NCBI GenBank assembly: GCA_043747875.1
Contig: JAYTOI010000034.1
Span: forward strand, 6,876 to 70,875
Origin: CADEED01 sp043747875
GTDB lineage: Bacteria > Pseudomonadota > Gammaproteobacteria > Steroidobacterales > Steroidobacteraceae
Direction: 5' to 3'
Length of the DNA: 64,000 nt
The position numbers and the translations under genes are program-made. Below the pieces are notes generated by a model that was not told the origin of the DNA, did no database searches, and saw only the letters and a list, made by a program, of their open reading frames with translations. Every line of letters starts with the position of its first letter. The stretch's first letter is position 1. Shown one piece after another: positions 17,659 through 25,981 of the stretch.

Positions 17659-18012
17659 ATGTTTCGAATCTCACTGGTGCTGTTCGCCATTGCGGCGGTC
17701 GCGGGCCTGATCATGGCCGTGCTGCATTTCAAAGGGCAGTCGCCGCCGAAGGGCGTGCTCGCCGTGCTACATGGCTTGTTTGCCGCATCCGGCCTCGTCG
17801 TGCTGCTGCTGGCGCTGCTCAAGACCGGTTTCAGCGGCAAGCCCGGCATCGCGTTCGGCGTGCTGGTCGTGGCCGCGCTCGGCGGCTTCGTGCTGCTGAG
17901 TTCGCACCTCAAGCAACGTGCCCTGCCCTCGGGCCTCGTCGTCGGCCATGCGGTGCTCGCGGTGGCCGGCTTCGTCATCCTGCTACTGGCGGAATTCGCC
18001 CTGGCAATGTGA
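17659..18012 (+). CDS. Small four-helix membrane protein
   Basis: 117 residues from ATG 17659 (GTG 17650 is in frame but sits in the likely ribosome-binding site GGGGTG). Four hydrophobic helices with short loops: 'ISLVLFAIAAVAGLIMAVLHF', 'VLAVLHGLFAASGLVVLLLALL', 'IAFGVLVVAALGGFVLLSSHL' and 'VVGHAVLAVAGFVILLLAEF'. Histidines in helices 1, 2 and 4 could bind a cofactor, but I do not recognise the family. It converges on the sulP gene. Confidence 0.7.
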   Translation: MFRISLVLFAIAAVAGLIMAVLHFKGQSPPKGVLAVLHGLFAASGLVVLLLALLKTGFSGKPGIAFGVLVVAALGGFVLLSSHLKQRALPSGLVVGHAVLAVAGFVILLLAEFALAM

Positions 18013-18036
18013 TCGGCGCCTGACGGCGACGATCCG

Positions 18037-18075
18037 GCGCGGCGCGCTTTGTCCATCCAAGTGGGCGCGCCGCGC
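18037..18075. terminator. 11-bp inverted repeat between convergent genes
   Basis: GCGCGGCGCGC (18037-18047) and GCGCGCCGCGC (18065-18075) are exact reverse complements with a 17-base loop. The repeat sits between the small membrane gene and the end of the cbb3/sulP operon, and could stop transcription from either side. T-tracts are weak. Confidence 0.5.
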
Positions 18076-18082
18076 TGATTTA

Positions 18083-19729
18083 CTAGCTACCTGCCACCAT
18101 CGTGGCACGCGCCACCTCGGACATGTTCGCGCAGATGTTCTCATCGCCCACCAGGGCGCGAATGCCCGAGCCCTCGATCGCGTTGCGCAGCGATTCGTGG
18201 ATGCCGCACAACACCACCCGCACGCCGCGCTTCTGAAAGCGCCGCACGATCTCCGTCAGCGTGTGCAAGCCGGTGGCATCCATGAACGGCACGCGCCCGA
18301 GCCGGATGACCACGACCTCGACTCCGAGCTGCGCGCGCTCGAGGGTACTCTCGAGTTTCTCGGCGGCACCGAAGAAAAACGGGCCCTCGATGCGATACAC
18401 CAGAACGTTGCGGGGCAGGACGACGTCCTCACCCGCGGCGTCATCGAAAACCTGTTCCTGAACCTGCACGGTCTCGGCCATGCGCCGCATGAAAATAAGC
18501 GACGCCAGCACCACACCCACGTTGACGGCCACCACCAGGTCGACGAACACCGTGAGCAGGAATGTGATGGCGAGCAGAAAGCGATCGGTGTTGGGCGCGG
18601 TGCGCAGGACCTGGCGCACATGTGGAAAGTCGGCCATGTTCCAGGCAACGAAGAACAGGATCGCCGCCAGCGCCGCCAGGGGCACCCGCGCAGCCCACGG
18701 CGCCAGCAGCAGGATGACCAGCACGAGGAACGCGGCATGCGCGATTCCGGCAATGGGACTGGTGGCGCCATTGCGGATGTTGGTGGCCGTGCGCGCGATC
18801 GCGCCGGTCGCCGCGAAGCCGCCGAACAGCGGCGCGAGGATGTTGGCGATGCCCTGCCCGATCAGCTCCTGGTTCGAATCGTGGCGCGCCCCCGTCATCC
18901 CGTCGGCAACCACGGCGGTGAGCAGGGATTCGATGGCGCCTAACAAGGCTATGGCGAAGGCGGGCCCCACCAGCTGCAGCACGTGCGCGAAATCCATCTG
19001 CGGCCAGGCGAAGCCGGGCAAGGTGCGGGGAATGCCGCCAAAGGCACTGCCGATGGTGGCGACGCCCGGAAATTCCCACCATGCCTGCACCGCCATCGCC
19101 ACCAGCATCCCGAGCAAGGGCGCGGGGATGTGTCGCAGCCCGCGCACGCGCGGCAGCCAGCGACTGCCGACGATGAGAGTGACCAGCGTCAGCGCGCCGA
19201 TCGCGGTGGTGGCGGGGTCCAGAGTGGGGAAGGCACCGACCAGTGCCACTAACTTCTCGTGAAAGCGCAGACCGGGAGCGGCGCTCTCGAGTCCGAAGAA
19301 ATATTTCCACTGACCGACCCAGATGATGACGGCGATGCCGGCCGTAAAGCCGCTGATCACCGGGGTCGGGATGAACTTGATGACACTGCCGAATCGCGTC
19401 AGGCCCATGATCAGCAGCATGCAGCCGGCCATGAGCGTGGCCACCTGCAGCCCCGCCAGGCCGTACTGCGCGGTGATGACCGCCAGCACGGCGATGAACG
19501 CGCCCGTCGGCCCGGAGATCTGCACGCGGGTGCCGCCAAACACGGTCGTGGCGAAGCCCGCAACGATCGCCGTGTACAGTCCCTGCGCCGGTGTCGCGCC
19601 CGACGCGATCGCGAAAGCCATGGCCAGCGGCATCGCGACGATTCCGACCACGACGCCGGCAACCAGGTTGGGCATCCAGTGGCCGCGCTTCAGCAGGCCG
19701 GCGCGATGAGCTTCGAGCAGTGCGATCAT
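18083..19729 (-). CDS. SulP-family anion transporter with STAS domain
   Basis: 548 residues from ATG 19729. It overlaps the end of ccoS by four bases (ATGA), so it is the last gene of the cbb3 operon. The membrane part has the SulP motif 'GLYTAIVAGFATTVFGGTRVQISGPTGAF', followed by 12-14 helices. A C-terminal STAS domain (about residues 420-540) carries 'FMDATGLHTL', where SpoIIAA-like proteins have the phosphorylatable serine or threonine. The family carries sulfate, bicarbonate or C4-dicarboxylates. The ion is not clear here; bicarbonate or sulfate are the usual choices. Confidence 0.93.
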   Translation of the reverse strand: MIALLEAHRAGLLKRGHWMPNLVAGVVVGIVAMPLAMAFAIASGATPAQGLYTAIVAGFATTVFGGTRVQISGPTGAFIAVLAVITAQYGLAGLQVATLMAGCMLLIMGLTRFGSVIKFIPTPVISGFTAGIAVIIWVGQWKYFFGLESAAPGLRFHEKLVALVGAFPTLDPATTAIGALTLVTLIVGSRWLPRVRGLRHIPAPLLGMLVAMAVQAWWEFPGVATIGSAFGGIPRTLPGFAWPQMDFAHVLQLVGPAFAIALLGAIESLLTAVVADGMTGARHDSNQELIGQGIANILAPLFGGFAATGAIARTATNIRNGATSPIAGIAHAAFLVLVILLLAPWAARVPLAALAAILFFVAWNMADFPHVRQVLRTAPNTDRFLLAITFLLTVFVDLVVAVNVGVVLASLIFMRRMAETVQVQEQVFDDAAGEDVVLPRNVLVYRIEGPFFFGAAEKLESTLERAQLGVEVVVIRLGRVPFMDATGLHTLTEIVRRFQKRGVRVVLCGIHESLRNAIEGSGIRALVGDENICANMSEVARATMVAGS

Positions 19730-19902
19730 GTGCCGGGCGGACGTGCGGGTATCACGGGCGCCACGCCGTCGTCTTCCAGGATGGCGCTGCCCTGCGATTC
19801 CAGTGCGTCGAACTGGCCCGAGTCGATCGCCCAGAACAACGCCCAGGTCGCGACGGCCAGCACGCCGAGTCCGAGCGAGACGAGTAGATAGGTGATGCTC
19901 AT
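19726..19902 (-). CDS. ccoS: cbb3 oxidase maturation protein CcoS
   Basis: 58 residues. A single membrane helix is followed by 'WALFWAIDSGQFDALESQGSAILEDD'; the 'W....GQFDDL..P...IL.DD' pattern is diagnostic of CcoS/FixS, needed for cofactor insertion into the cbb3 oxidase. It overlaps ccoI by four bases upstream and the sulP gene by four bases downstream. Confidence 0.95.
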   Translation of the reverse strand: MSITYLLVSLGLGVLAVATWALFWAIDSGQFDALESQGSAILEDDGVAPVIPARPPGT

Positions 19903-22115
19903 GGCGACCGCTCGCCGGAAGATGCACGTCGCGCGTTCAGCACGACCCCGAGCGACGATAGCGACATCCCGAGCGCCGCGAGCCATGGCGGAACCAGTCC
20001 GAAAGCCGCCAGCGGAACCGCCATCAGGTTGTACGCCAGCGCCCAGACGAGGTTCTGCCGCACGATCCGCATGCCCCGCCGCGCCGCGACGATCGCACCT
20101 CGCAAAGACGCGAGCCCGTCGTGCAGCAGCAGCAAGTCCGAGGCGCAGTGCGCGATCGCCGATCCCTGCCCCATCGCACAGGAAACGTCGGCGGCGGCCA
20201 GCACCGGCCCATCGTTGATTCCATCACCGATCATGAATACGCGATGTCCTTGCGCGCGCAGCCGGGAGACGAGGTCGATCTTTGCCTGCGGCGGCATCCG
20301 AGCATGCACCTGATGCAGGTCGAGCGCGCGCGCCGCATGCCTGACACCCGTTTCGGAGTCGCCACTGGCGATGATCACCTGCAGCCCCAGTGCACGCAAT
20401 CCGTCGACCGCGGTTCGCGCATCCGGTCGCAGCTTCGCGCCAATCTCGAACGCCGCCGCGCGACCGGCGCGGTCGCCGAGATACACGGTCGAGTCCATTT
20501 CTCCGCCGCGCGGCTGCGCGGTTGCAGCGGCGTCCGCGAGCGCCGCGACGAATGCAGGTGTTCCGAGTCGCCAGGTCCGGCCATCGATCCGGCCCTCGAT
20601 TCCGGACCCCGCGGTTTCGCGCATTTCGTGCGCTTGCAGCGTCGGCTCGTCGTGTGGTGCGAACGCCCGCGCGATGGGATGGGCCGAACCGCGCTCGAGC
20701 GCCGCGGCGATCGCCAGCAGCGGTTGCGCAGGATCGCCCCGAAGTAGTTTGATGTCGGTGATCGTCACGGCCGGCAGCGTCAACGTGCCGGTCTTGTCGA
20801 GGACCACGGTATCGACGCGCGCCAGGCGCTCGATGCCGTCGGCACGAGTCACCAGCACGCCCATGCGCGCGAGGCGGGTGGTGACGGCCGCGAGCGCGGC
20901 CGGAGTCGCCAGCGACAATGCGCAGGGACAGGTAACGACCAGCACCGCGAGTACCGCGCCGAAGGCACGGCCCGGTGCATGGAGCCACCACCCGATCGCG
21001 GTGATGACCGCCAGCGCGAGCACCAGGAACACGAACCAGGAGGCGACCAGATCCGCGGCGCGCGCGATGCGTGGACGCTCGCGCTGCGCCCGCTCGAGCA
21101 GCGCGACGATGGACGCGAGCGTCGACTCGCTGGCCGTGGCGGTCGCGACCAGGGTCAGCACGTCGCCCACATTGATGCTGCCGCCGCGAACGATTTCTCC
21201 AGCGCGGCGCACGGCGCAGGTGGATTCTCCGCTGATCAGCGATTCATCGAGCAATCCGCGCGTCGAGAGCGGCAGATCCGGCGCGAGCTCGGAATCGACG
21301 GCGACCACGCCACCCTTCGGCACGATGAACCGATCGCCGACCGCGAGATCCCGCACCGTGGTTTTCTCGCGCGCGCCGCCGGGCAGCAGCCTCGTGACCT
21401 CTGCGGGCAGGCTGCGGGCCAGTGCTTCCGCGCAGGTGAGACCGCGGTGGCGCACGCTCATCTCCACGAATCTCCCGGCCGACAGGAAAAAGATGAACAT
21501 CCCCACGGAATCGAAGTAGACCTCACCGTCGGCACGCAGCGTGTTGACGACACTGGGCAACCACGCCAGCAGCAGCGCCAGCGCCACCGGCACATCCATG
21601 CCCAGTCGCCGATTCGACACATCGCGCCAGGCGCCGCTGAGGTACGGCGCGCCGCTGTAGAACAGGATCGGTGTCACGATGACCATGCCCGCGACGCGCA
21701 TCAACTGCGTCATCGCCGCATCGATGTCGCTCACGCCGTACAGCGCCGCGAGGTACATCATCGCCTGCATCATCCCGAGCGCGGCGAGGCCGACGCGCTT
21801 GAGTGCCGCGCGCCGCTCGCGCTGGTATTCGCCGGCGGCCGCGTTGCCGGCGAGCGGGACCACGCGAAATCCAGCGTGCTCCACGGCGCCGAAGATACGC
21901 GACAGCGCGGTCTTGCCGCCGCCGCGCCAACCAACCGAGACGCGCGCCGCGCTGAGGTCGACGCGCACGCTCTCGACATCGGGCAACGCGCCGACGGCGC
22001 GCTCGATGCTGCGTGCGCAGCCCGCGCAATGCATGCCTTCGACCACGAAGACCACGTGTTCGTGTGCGCCCGCGTCGAGCGACCAGCGCGCATGCAATGC
22101 GTCGGACGCGCTCAT
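19899..22115 (-). CDS. ccoI: Copper-translocating P1B-type ATPase CcoI/FixI
   Basis: 738 residues; the true start (ATG 22115) overlaps ccoH. The N-terminal metal-binding domain has 'GMHCAGC'. Eight membrane helices follow, with the ion-channel motif 'TCPCALSLATP' in helix 6, the phosphorylation site 'DKTGTL' and the hinge 'GDGINDGPVLAAAD'. The P1B ATPase of fix/cco operons supplies copper to CcoN. The first 96 residues of the longer open frame are not coding. Confidence 0.95.
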   Translation of the reverse strand: MSASDALHARWSLDAGAHEHVVFVVEGMHCAGCARSIERAVGALPDVESVRVDLSAARVSVGWRGGGKTALSRIFGAVEHAGFRVVPLAGNAAAGEYQRERRAALKRVGLAALGMMQAMMYLAALYGVSDIDAAMTQLMRVAGMVIVTPILFYSGAPYLSGAWRDVSNRRLGMDVPVALALLLAWLPSVVNTLRADGEVYFDSVGMFIFFLSAGRFVEMSVRHRGLTCAEALARSLPAEVTRLLPGGAREKTTVRDLAVGDRFIVPKGGVVAVDSELAPDLPLSTRGLLDESLISGESTCAVRRAGEIVRGGSINVGDVLTLVATATASESTLASIVALLERAQRERPRIARAADLVASWFVFLVLALAVITAIGWWLHAPGRAFGAVLAVLVVTCPCALSLATPAALAAVTTRLARMGVLVTRADGIERLARVDTVVLDKTGTLTLPAVTITDIKLLRGDPAQPLLAIAAALERGSAHPIARAFAPHDEPTLQAHEMRETAGSGIEGRIDGRTWRLGTPAFVAALADAAATAQPRGGEMDSTVYLGDRAGRAAAFEIGAKLRPDARTAVDGLRALGLQVIIASGDSETGVRHAARALDLHQVHARMPPQAKIDLVSRLRAQGHRVFMIGDGINDGPVLAAADVSCAMGQGSAIAHCASDLLLLHDGLASLRGAIVAARRGMRIVRQNLVWALAYNLMAVPLAAFGLVPPWLAALGMSLSSLGVVLNARRASSGERSP

Positions 22116-22627
22116 GGCGGCGCTGCGTCGGGATTGCGGGCCCGCAACGTGAAGCGATCGATCGGGCCGTCGACGCGCCCGCGCACGCTCCAGCTGCGCG
22201 CGTCGTCCTCGACGGAGATCCGCCAGCGGCCGGCGGGAATCGCCGCGCATTCCCCTTGGTACCTGCCCGCGTCCACGCGCTTCAGTTGCAGCGGCCGGTC
22301 GAGATCGGCATCCGAATGGTGCGTGATCTGCAGTTCGAGCGCCCTCACATCTGCGGGCGCGCGGATCAGCGTAGCCACGCAATCGTGCGTCGCCGGCCGC
22401 CATTCGAAAGTCAGCTCGACACCCGCGGTGGCGGCGATGCGCGCGCGCGCGAAGTCTGCCTCGAGCCGCTCACCCTCCCAGTGATATGCGGCTGGCAACG
22501 GGCCATCGCCGCGCAGCGCGATGGCGAGAGTGGATAGTGAGGCCACCACCGCCGCCGCGGGCAATGCGCACATGATCCAGAACACGGGGTTCGACCGCAG
22601 TTGTGAGGCTTCGGCAGTGGCTTTCAT
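22112..22627 (-). CDS. ccoH: FixH/CcoH-family cbb3 oxidase assembly protein
   Basis: 171 residues from ATG 22627, following ccoG by two bases. There is one N-terminal membrane helix (residues 15-38), then a periplasmic beta domain with 'AAYHWEGERLEADFARA' at the usual FixH position ('..dyY.kG..ide..'). The 'C-A-T-L' and 'PLQLKRVDAGRYQGE' strands fit the family. Sequence conservation of FixH is low; the call rests partly on place in the operon. It overlaps ccoI (ATGA). Confidence 0.85.
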   Translation of the reverse strand: MKATAEASQLRSNPVFWIMCALPAAAVVASLSTLAIALRGDGPLPAAYHWEGERLEADFARARIAATAGVELTFEWRPATHDCVATLIRAPADVRALELQITHHSDADLDRPLQLKRVDAGRYQGECAAIPAGRWRISVEDDARSWSVRGRVDGPIDRFTLRARNPDAAPP

Positions 22628-22629
22628 GT

Positions 22630-24012
22630 TCAGCGGCTCGGCGCGAGGAACCGCGCCTGGGTTTCGACGTGCACGTCCCACGCGTCTGTGGAATGCACGG
22701 CCAGCAGAATGGTCTCCGGACCCGGCGGCGCTTCGGCGGCGCGCCGTACGCGCACCGGGATCGAATACACCGCGCCGCTCGGCACCGCGTACTCACGCCC
22801 CGCCGGCAACACCGCCAGTGCCGAGCGGCCGCGCGCGCTCAACACCACGCGCTGCGCATGTTCGGTCTTGTTGAGGATGCGCACGGTGTAGACATTGTCC
22901 ACAGCGCCCTCCTCGGTGACCCGGTAGAGCGCGTTGCGGTCGCGGATCACGTCCAGCGACAGCGGCGCGCGCAGCACCAGACTCACGATGAAGCCGGCGA
23001 CCAGACTCGCCAGCAAGGCGCCATAGATGAGGACGCGCGGTCGAAGCAACCGGGTCTTCTGATGATCGACCGCGTGCTGCGTGGTGTAGCGGATCAATCC
23101 GCGCGGCGAGCCTACCTTGTGCATGACGGTGTCGCAGGCATCGATGCACGCGGCGCAGGCGATGCACTCGATCTGCAGGCCCTTGCGGATATCGATGCCC
23201 GTGGGACACACCTGCACGCACCAGGTGCAATCGATGCAGTCTCCGTTTCCCGTGACGCGTGGATCGGCGCCGCGCTTGCACGCGCCGCGTGGCTCGCCGC
23301 GCACGGTGTCGTACGTGATGATCAGCGAGTCCCGATCGAACATCGCGCTCTGGAAGCGCGCGTACGGGCACATGTACTTGCACACCTGCTCGCGCAGGTA
23401 GCCGGCATTGCCGTACGTGGCGAATCCGTAGAAGAGGATCCAGAACGCTTCCCAGGCATCCGCACTGCCGGCGGCAATTTCCGTGGCGAGCGTGTGGATG
23501 GGCGTGAAGAAGCCCGTGAACGTGAAACCGGTCCACAGCGCGAACGTCACCCACAAGAATTGTTTGGCGCCCTTGCGCGCCAGCTTCGCCACGCTCCACG
23601 GCGCGCGATCGAGCTTCTGCCGCGCGGCGCGGTCGCCCTCGGTCACGCGCTCCATCCAGAGGAACGCCTCGGTCCATACCGTCTGTGGGCACGCGTACCC
23701 ACACCACAGCCGCCCGGCCACTGCGGTGAAGAAGAACAGCGACAGCGCGGCGATCACCAGCAGCAGCGTGAGAAAAATGAAATCCTGCGGCCAGAATACC
23801 AGACCGAAGATGAAGAACTTGCGCGCCGGCAGGTCGAAGAGCACGGCCTGACGATCGCCCCACTCGAGCCAGGGAAATAGATAGAAGATGCCCAGCAATA
23901 CCCACACGCTGAGGGTGCGCAACCGCGCGAAGCGGCCGGCGATTTCGCGCGGGTAGATTTTCTGCTGCCGCTCGTACAGCGGCACCTCGACGAGTGGCAC
24001 GTGCGCGTTCAC
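22630..24012 (-). CDS. ccoG: Cytochrome c oxidase accessory protein CcoG (polyferredoxin)
   Basis: 460 residues from GTG 24012, which overlaps the stop of the upstream small gene (GTGA). 'RLWCGYACPQTVWTEAF' after two membrane helices and the cluster pair 'CIDCTWCVQVCPTGIDIRKGLQIEC'/'CIACAACIDACD' (given in parts) show two [4Fe-4S] ferredoxin motifs. The C-terminus is the Ig-like FixG domain ('VYTVRILNKTEHAQ'). Reported CcoG activity is Cu2+ to Cu+ reduction for oxidase assembly, which matches the neighbouring copper ATPase. Confidence 0.96.
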   Translation of the reverse strand: MNAHVPLVEVPLYERQQKIYPREIAGRFARLRTLSVWVLLGIFYLFPWLEWGDRQAVLFDLPARKFFIFGLVFWPQDFIFLTLLLVIAALSLFFFTAVAGRLWCGYACPQTVWTEAFLWMERVTEGDRAARQKLDRAPWSVAKLARKGAKQFLWVTFALWTGFTFTGFFTPIHTLATEIAAGSADAWEAFWILFYGFATYGNAGYLREQVCKYMCPYARFQSAMFDRDSLIITYDTVRGEPRGACKRGADPRVTGNGDCIDCTWCVQVCPTGIDIRKGLQIECIACAACIDACDTVMHKVGSPRGLIRYTTQHAVDHQKTRLLRPRVLIYGALLASLVAGFIVSLVLRAPLSLDVIRDRNALYRVTEEGAVDNVYTVRILNKTEHAQRVVLSARGRSALAVLPAGREYAVPSGAVYSIPVRVRRAAEAPPGPETILLAVHSTDAWDVHVETQARFLAPSR

Positions 24013-24266
24013 TTGCGCCAGCCGCGCCGCGCCGGGTTCGCGAGCAGCCACGCCAGTGCCGCGCCGGCCATGCCGGTCAGCCAGAAGAGGAAGAACCCGA
24101 GTGCATAGACGTGCGAGCGCGCCGTCCACCAGGTCGGGGGTTGTCCCTCCGCCAGCGCCTGTGGATCCACGAATGCGAAGCACAGCATCGTCGCGAGAGC
24201 GGCCGCGAGGAAGCCGCTCCAGCAGACGATGCCGGCGACGCGCACGCACGCCGCGCGGCGCCGCAC
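24009..24266 (-). CDS. Small two-helix membrane protein of the cbb3 operon
   Basis: 85 residues from GTG 24266, one base after the ccoP stop. The longer reading frame upstream lies within ccoP and is not coding. Two helices: 'VAGIVCWSGFLAAALATMLCFAFV' and 'SHVYALGFFLFWLTGMAGAALAWLL', with a short periplasmic loop. It overlaps ccoG by four bases. Similar small genes occur at this place in some gammaproteobacterial cbb3 operons, but I have no name for it; a role in assembly is inferred from position only. Confidence 0.75.
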   Translation of the reverse strand: MRRRAACVRVAGIVCWSGFLAAALATMLCFAFVDPQALAEGQPPTWWTARSHVYALGFFLFWLTGMAGAALAWLLANPARRGWRK

Positions 24267-24267
24267 C

Positions 24268-25212
24268 TCATCGACCTGTGGTCGTGGCACCGGCGGAATC
24301 CGCGCTCGCGACCTGCGGTGCATCGCGCGCGCCGAGCGACAGGACGTACGCGGCCAGTAGTTTGACGCGCGTCTCGCCGAGGCGCGGCGCGTGGGCCGGC
24401 ATGGCGCCCATGCGGCCCTTCTCGATCGTTTGGCGCACGGTGGCGACCGCGCCGCCATGCAGCCAGATTCCGTCGGTGAGATTCGGCGCGCCGAGCGCGA
24501 CCATGCCGCGTCCATCGCCGCCATGGCAGGCCGCGCACAACTCGGCGAACTTCACGGCTCCGGTGCGCGCATCGCCGGACGGCAGTGTGCGCCCATGCAG
24601 ACTGAATACGTACGCGAGCACGTCGTCCACCCCGCGCGGCCCGAGCACTTCGCCCCACGCCGGCATGACACCGATGCGGCCGTTCGAAATCGTGGCGACC
24701 ACCATCTCGGGCTCACCGCCCCACAACCAGTCGGTGTCGGTCAGGTTCGGAAAGCCGGGCGCGCCGCCGCCATCGGAACCATGGCAGGCCGCGCAGTTGT
24801 TGAGGAACAGGTTGCGGCCCACGTTCAAGGCGGCGGCGTCCTGCGCCAGATCGCCGACGGCGCGCGGCGCGTACGGCGCAAGCGTGCGCTCGATGCGCGC
24901 GGCGTTCGCCCGCGCTTCGGCGTCGTGTTCGGCGCGCGCCGACCAGCCCAGAGTGCCGCGGTATTCCCCGAGGCCCGGATACAGCGTCAGGTAGGCACCC
25001 CCGAACACCACCGTGATGATGAACAGCCACAACCACCACCGCGGCAGCGGGTTGTTCAACTCGCGCAGATCCTCGTCCCACACGTGGCCGGTGGTCGCAC
25101 CGCCGCTCGCGGTTTCGCCCGGCGAGCGCCGCGTCCACCACAACAGCCACAGCGCACCCGCGATGTTCGCCAGCGTCAGGACGACGATGAAGATGCCGTG
25201 CGCGCGGGTCAT
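24268..25212 (-). CDS. ccoP: cbb3-type cytochrome c oxidase subunit III (diheme)
   Basis: 314 residues from ATG 25212. It has an N-terminal helix, the 'WDEDLRELNNPLPRWWLWLFIITVVFGGAYLTLYPGLG' CcoP core (given in parts), then two class I cytochrome c domains with heme sites CAACH at about residue 138 and CAACH near 227, and Met ligands in 'MPAWGEVL' and 'MPAHAPRL'. CcoP receives electrons from bc1/cytochrome c and passes them to CcoO/CcoN. Overlaps ccoQ by four bases. Confidence 0.97.
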   Translation of the reverse strand: MTRAHGIFIVVLTLANIAGALWLLWWTRRSPGETASGGATTGHVWDEDLRELNNPLPRWWLWLFIITVVFGGAYLTLYPGLGEYRGTLGWSARAEHDAEARANAARIERTLAPYAPRAVGDLAQDAAALNVGRNLFLNNCAACHGSDGGGAPGFPNLTDTDWLWGGEPEMVVATISNGRIGVMPAWGEVLGPRGVDDVLAYVFSLHGRTLPSGDARTGAVKFAELCAACHGGDGRGMVALGAPNLTDGIWLHGGAVATVRQTIEKGRMGAMPAHAPRLGETRVKLLAAYVLSLGARDAPQVASADSAGATTTGR

Positions 25213-25358
25213 GATCCGCTGCCATCTTCTTCGAGCGGCAGCCGCGCGGCCGCCTCGAATGCGGACGCGCGCTTGCGGCTCCACGCCCACACCACCAGCA
25301 GCAGGAACGACACCAGCAGCACGGCGGTGATCACGCCACGAAAAGTCGCCAGGTCCAT
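25209..25358 (-). CDS. ccoQ: cbb3 oxidase small subunit CcoQ
   Basis: 49 residues: one membrane helix ('ITAVLLVSFLLLVVWAW') and a basic then acidic tail 'SRKRASAFEAAARLPLEED', the CcoQ pattern ('...R..Fe.aA.lPf.ed'). It lies between ccoO and ccoP as expected and overlaps ccoP by four bases. CcoQ stabilises the oxidase complex. Confidence 0.93.
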   Translation of the reverse strand: MDLATFRGVITAVLLVSFLLLVVWAWSRKRASAFEAAARLPLEEDGSGS

Positions 25359-25363
25359 GATGT

Positions 25364-25981
25364 TCACCAATTGGCCGAGGCAGTGCCCAGGCCCTGTAGA
25401 TAGGAGATCAATGCTTCCAGCTCGGTCTTGCCGCGCACCTCGCCGGCCGCCGCCGCGATGTCGGCATCCGAATACGGCACGCCGACCGCGCGCAGCGCAC
25501 GCATCTTCTTGGGCGTGCCGTTCTCGTCGATCTTGGCGGGCGCCAGCCATGCATACGACGGCATGTTCGACTCCGGCACGACATCACGCGGATTCGAGAG
25601 ATGGATGCGGTGCCATTCGTCGCTGTAGCGGCCACCCACGCGCGCCAGGTCCGGCCCGGTGCGCTTGCTGCCGAACTGGAACGGATGGTCATAGACGCTT
25701 TCACCGGCGAGCGAGTAGTGGCCATAGCGCTCGGTCTCCGCGCGCAGTGGGCGGATCATCTGCGAGTGGCAGTTGTAGCAGCCCTCGCGCACGTAGATGT
25801 CGCGCCCTTCGAGCGCGAGCGCGCCATACGGCTTCACGCCCGGCGCCGGTTGCGTCACCTCGCCCGACGGGTACAGCGGGACGATCTCGACCAGTCCGCC
25901 GATGCTGATGACGAGCGCGATCCAAACGCCGAGCCACGAGACCTTCTTTTCGACGATCTCGTGTTGGTTGGTGTTGCTCAT
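25364..25981 (-). CDS. ccoO: cbb3-type cytochrome c oxidase subunit II (monoheme)
   Basis: 205 residues from ATG 25981. An N-terminal helix is followed by 'GRDIYVREGCYNCHSQMIRPLRAE', with the heme c site CYNCH, and by 'RTGPDLARVGGRYSDEWH' and 'NMPSYAWL' with the distal methionine. It overlaps ccoN by four bases (ATGA). Confidence 0.97.
   Translation of the reverse strand: MSNTNQHEIVEKKVSWLGVWIALVISIGGLVEIVPLYPSGEVTQPAPGVKPYGALALEGRDIYVREGCYNCHSQMIRPLRAETERYGHYSLAGESVYDHPFQFGSKRTGPDLARVGGRYSDEWHRIHLSNPRDVVPESNMPSYAWLAPAKIDENGTPKKMRALRAVGVPYSDADIAAAAGEVRGKTELEALISYLQGLGTASANW

Noticed and set aside
19730..19927. N-terminal extension of the SulP frame
   Set aside because: The extra 66 residues overlap ccoS and are basic and random; the ATG at 19729 overlapping the ccoS stop is the proper start.
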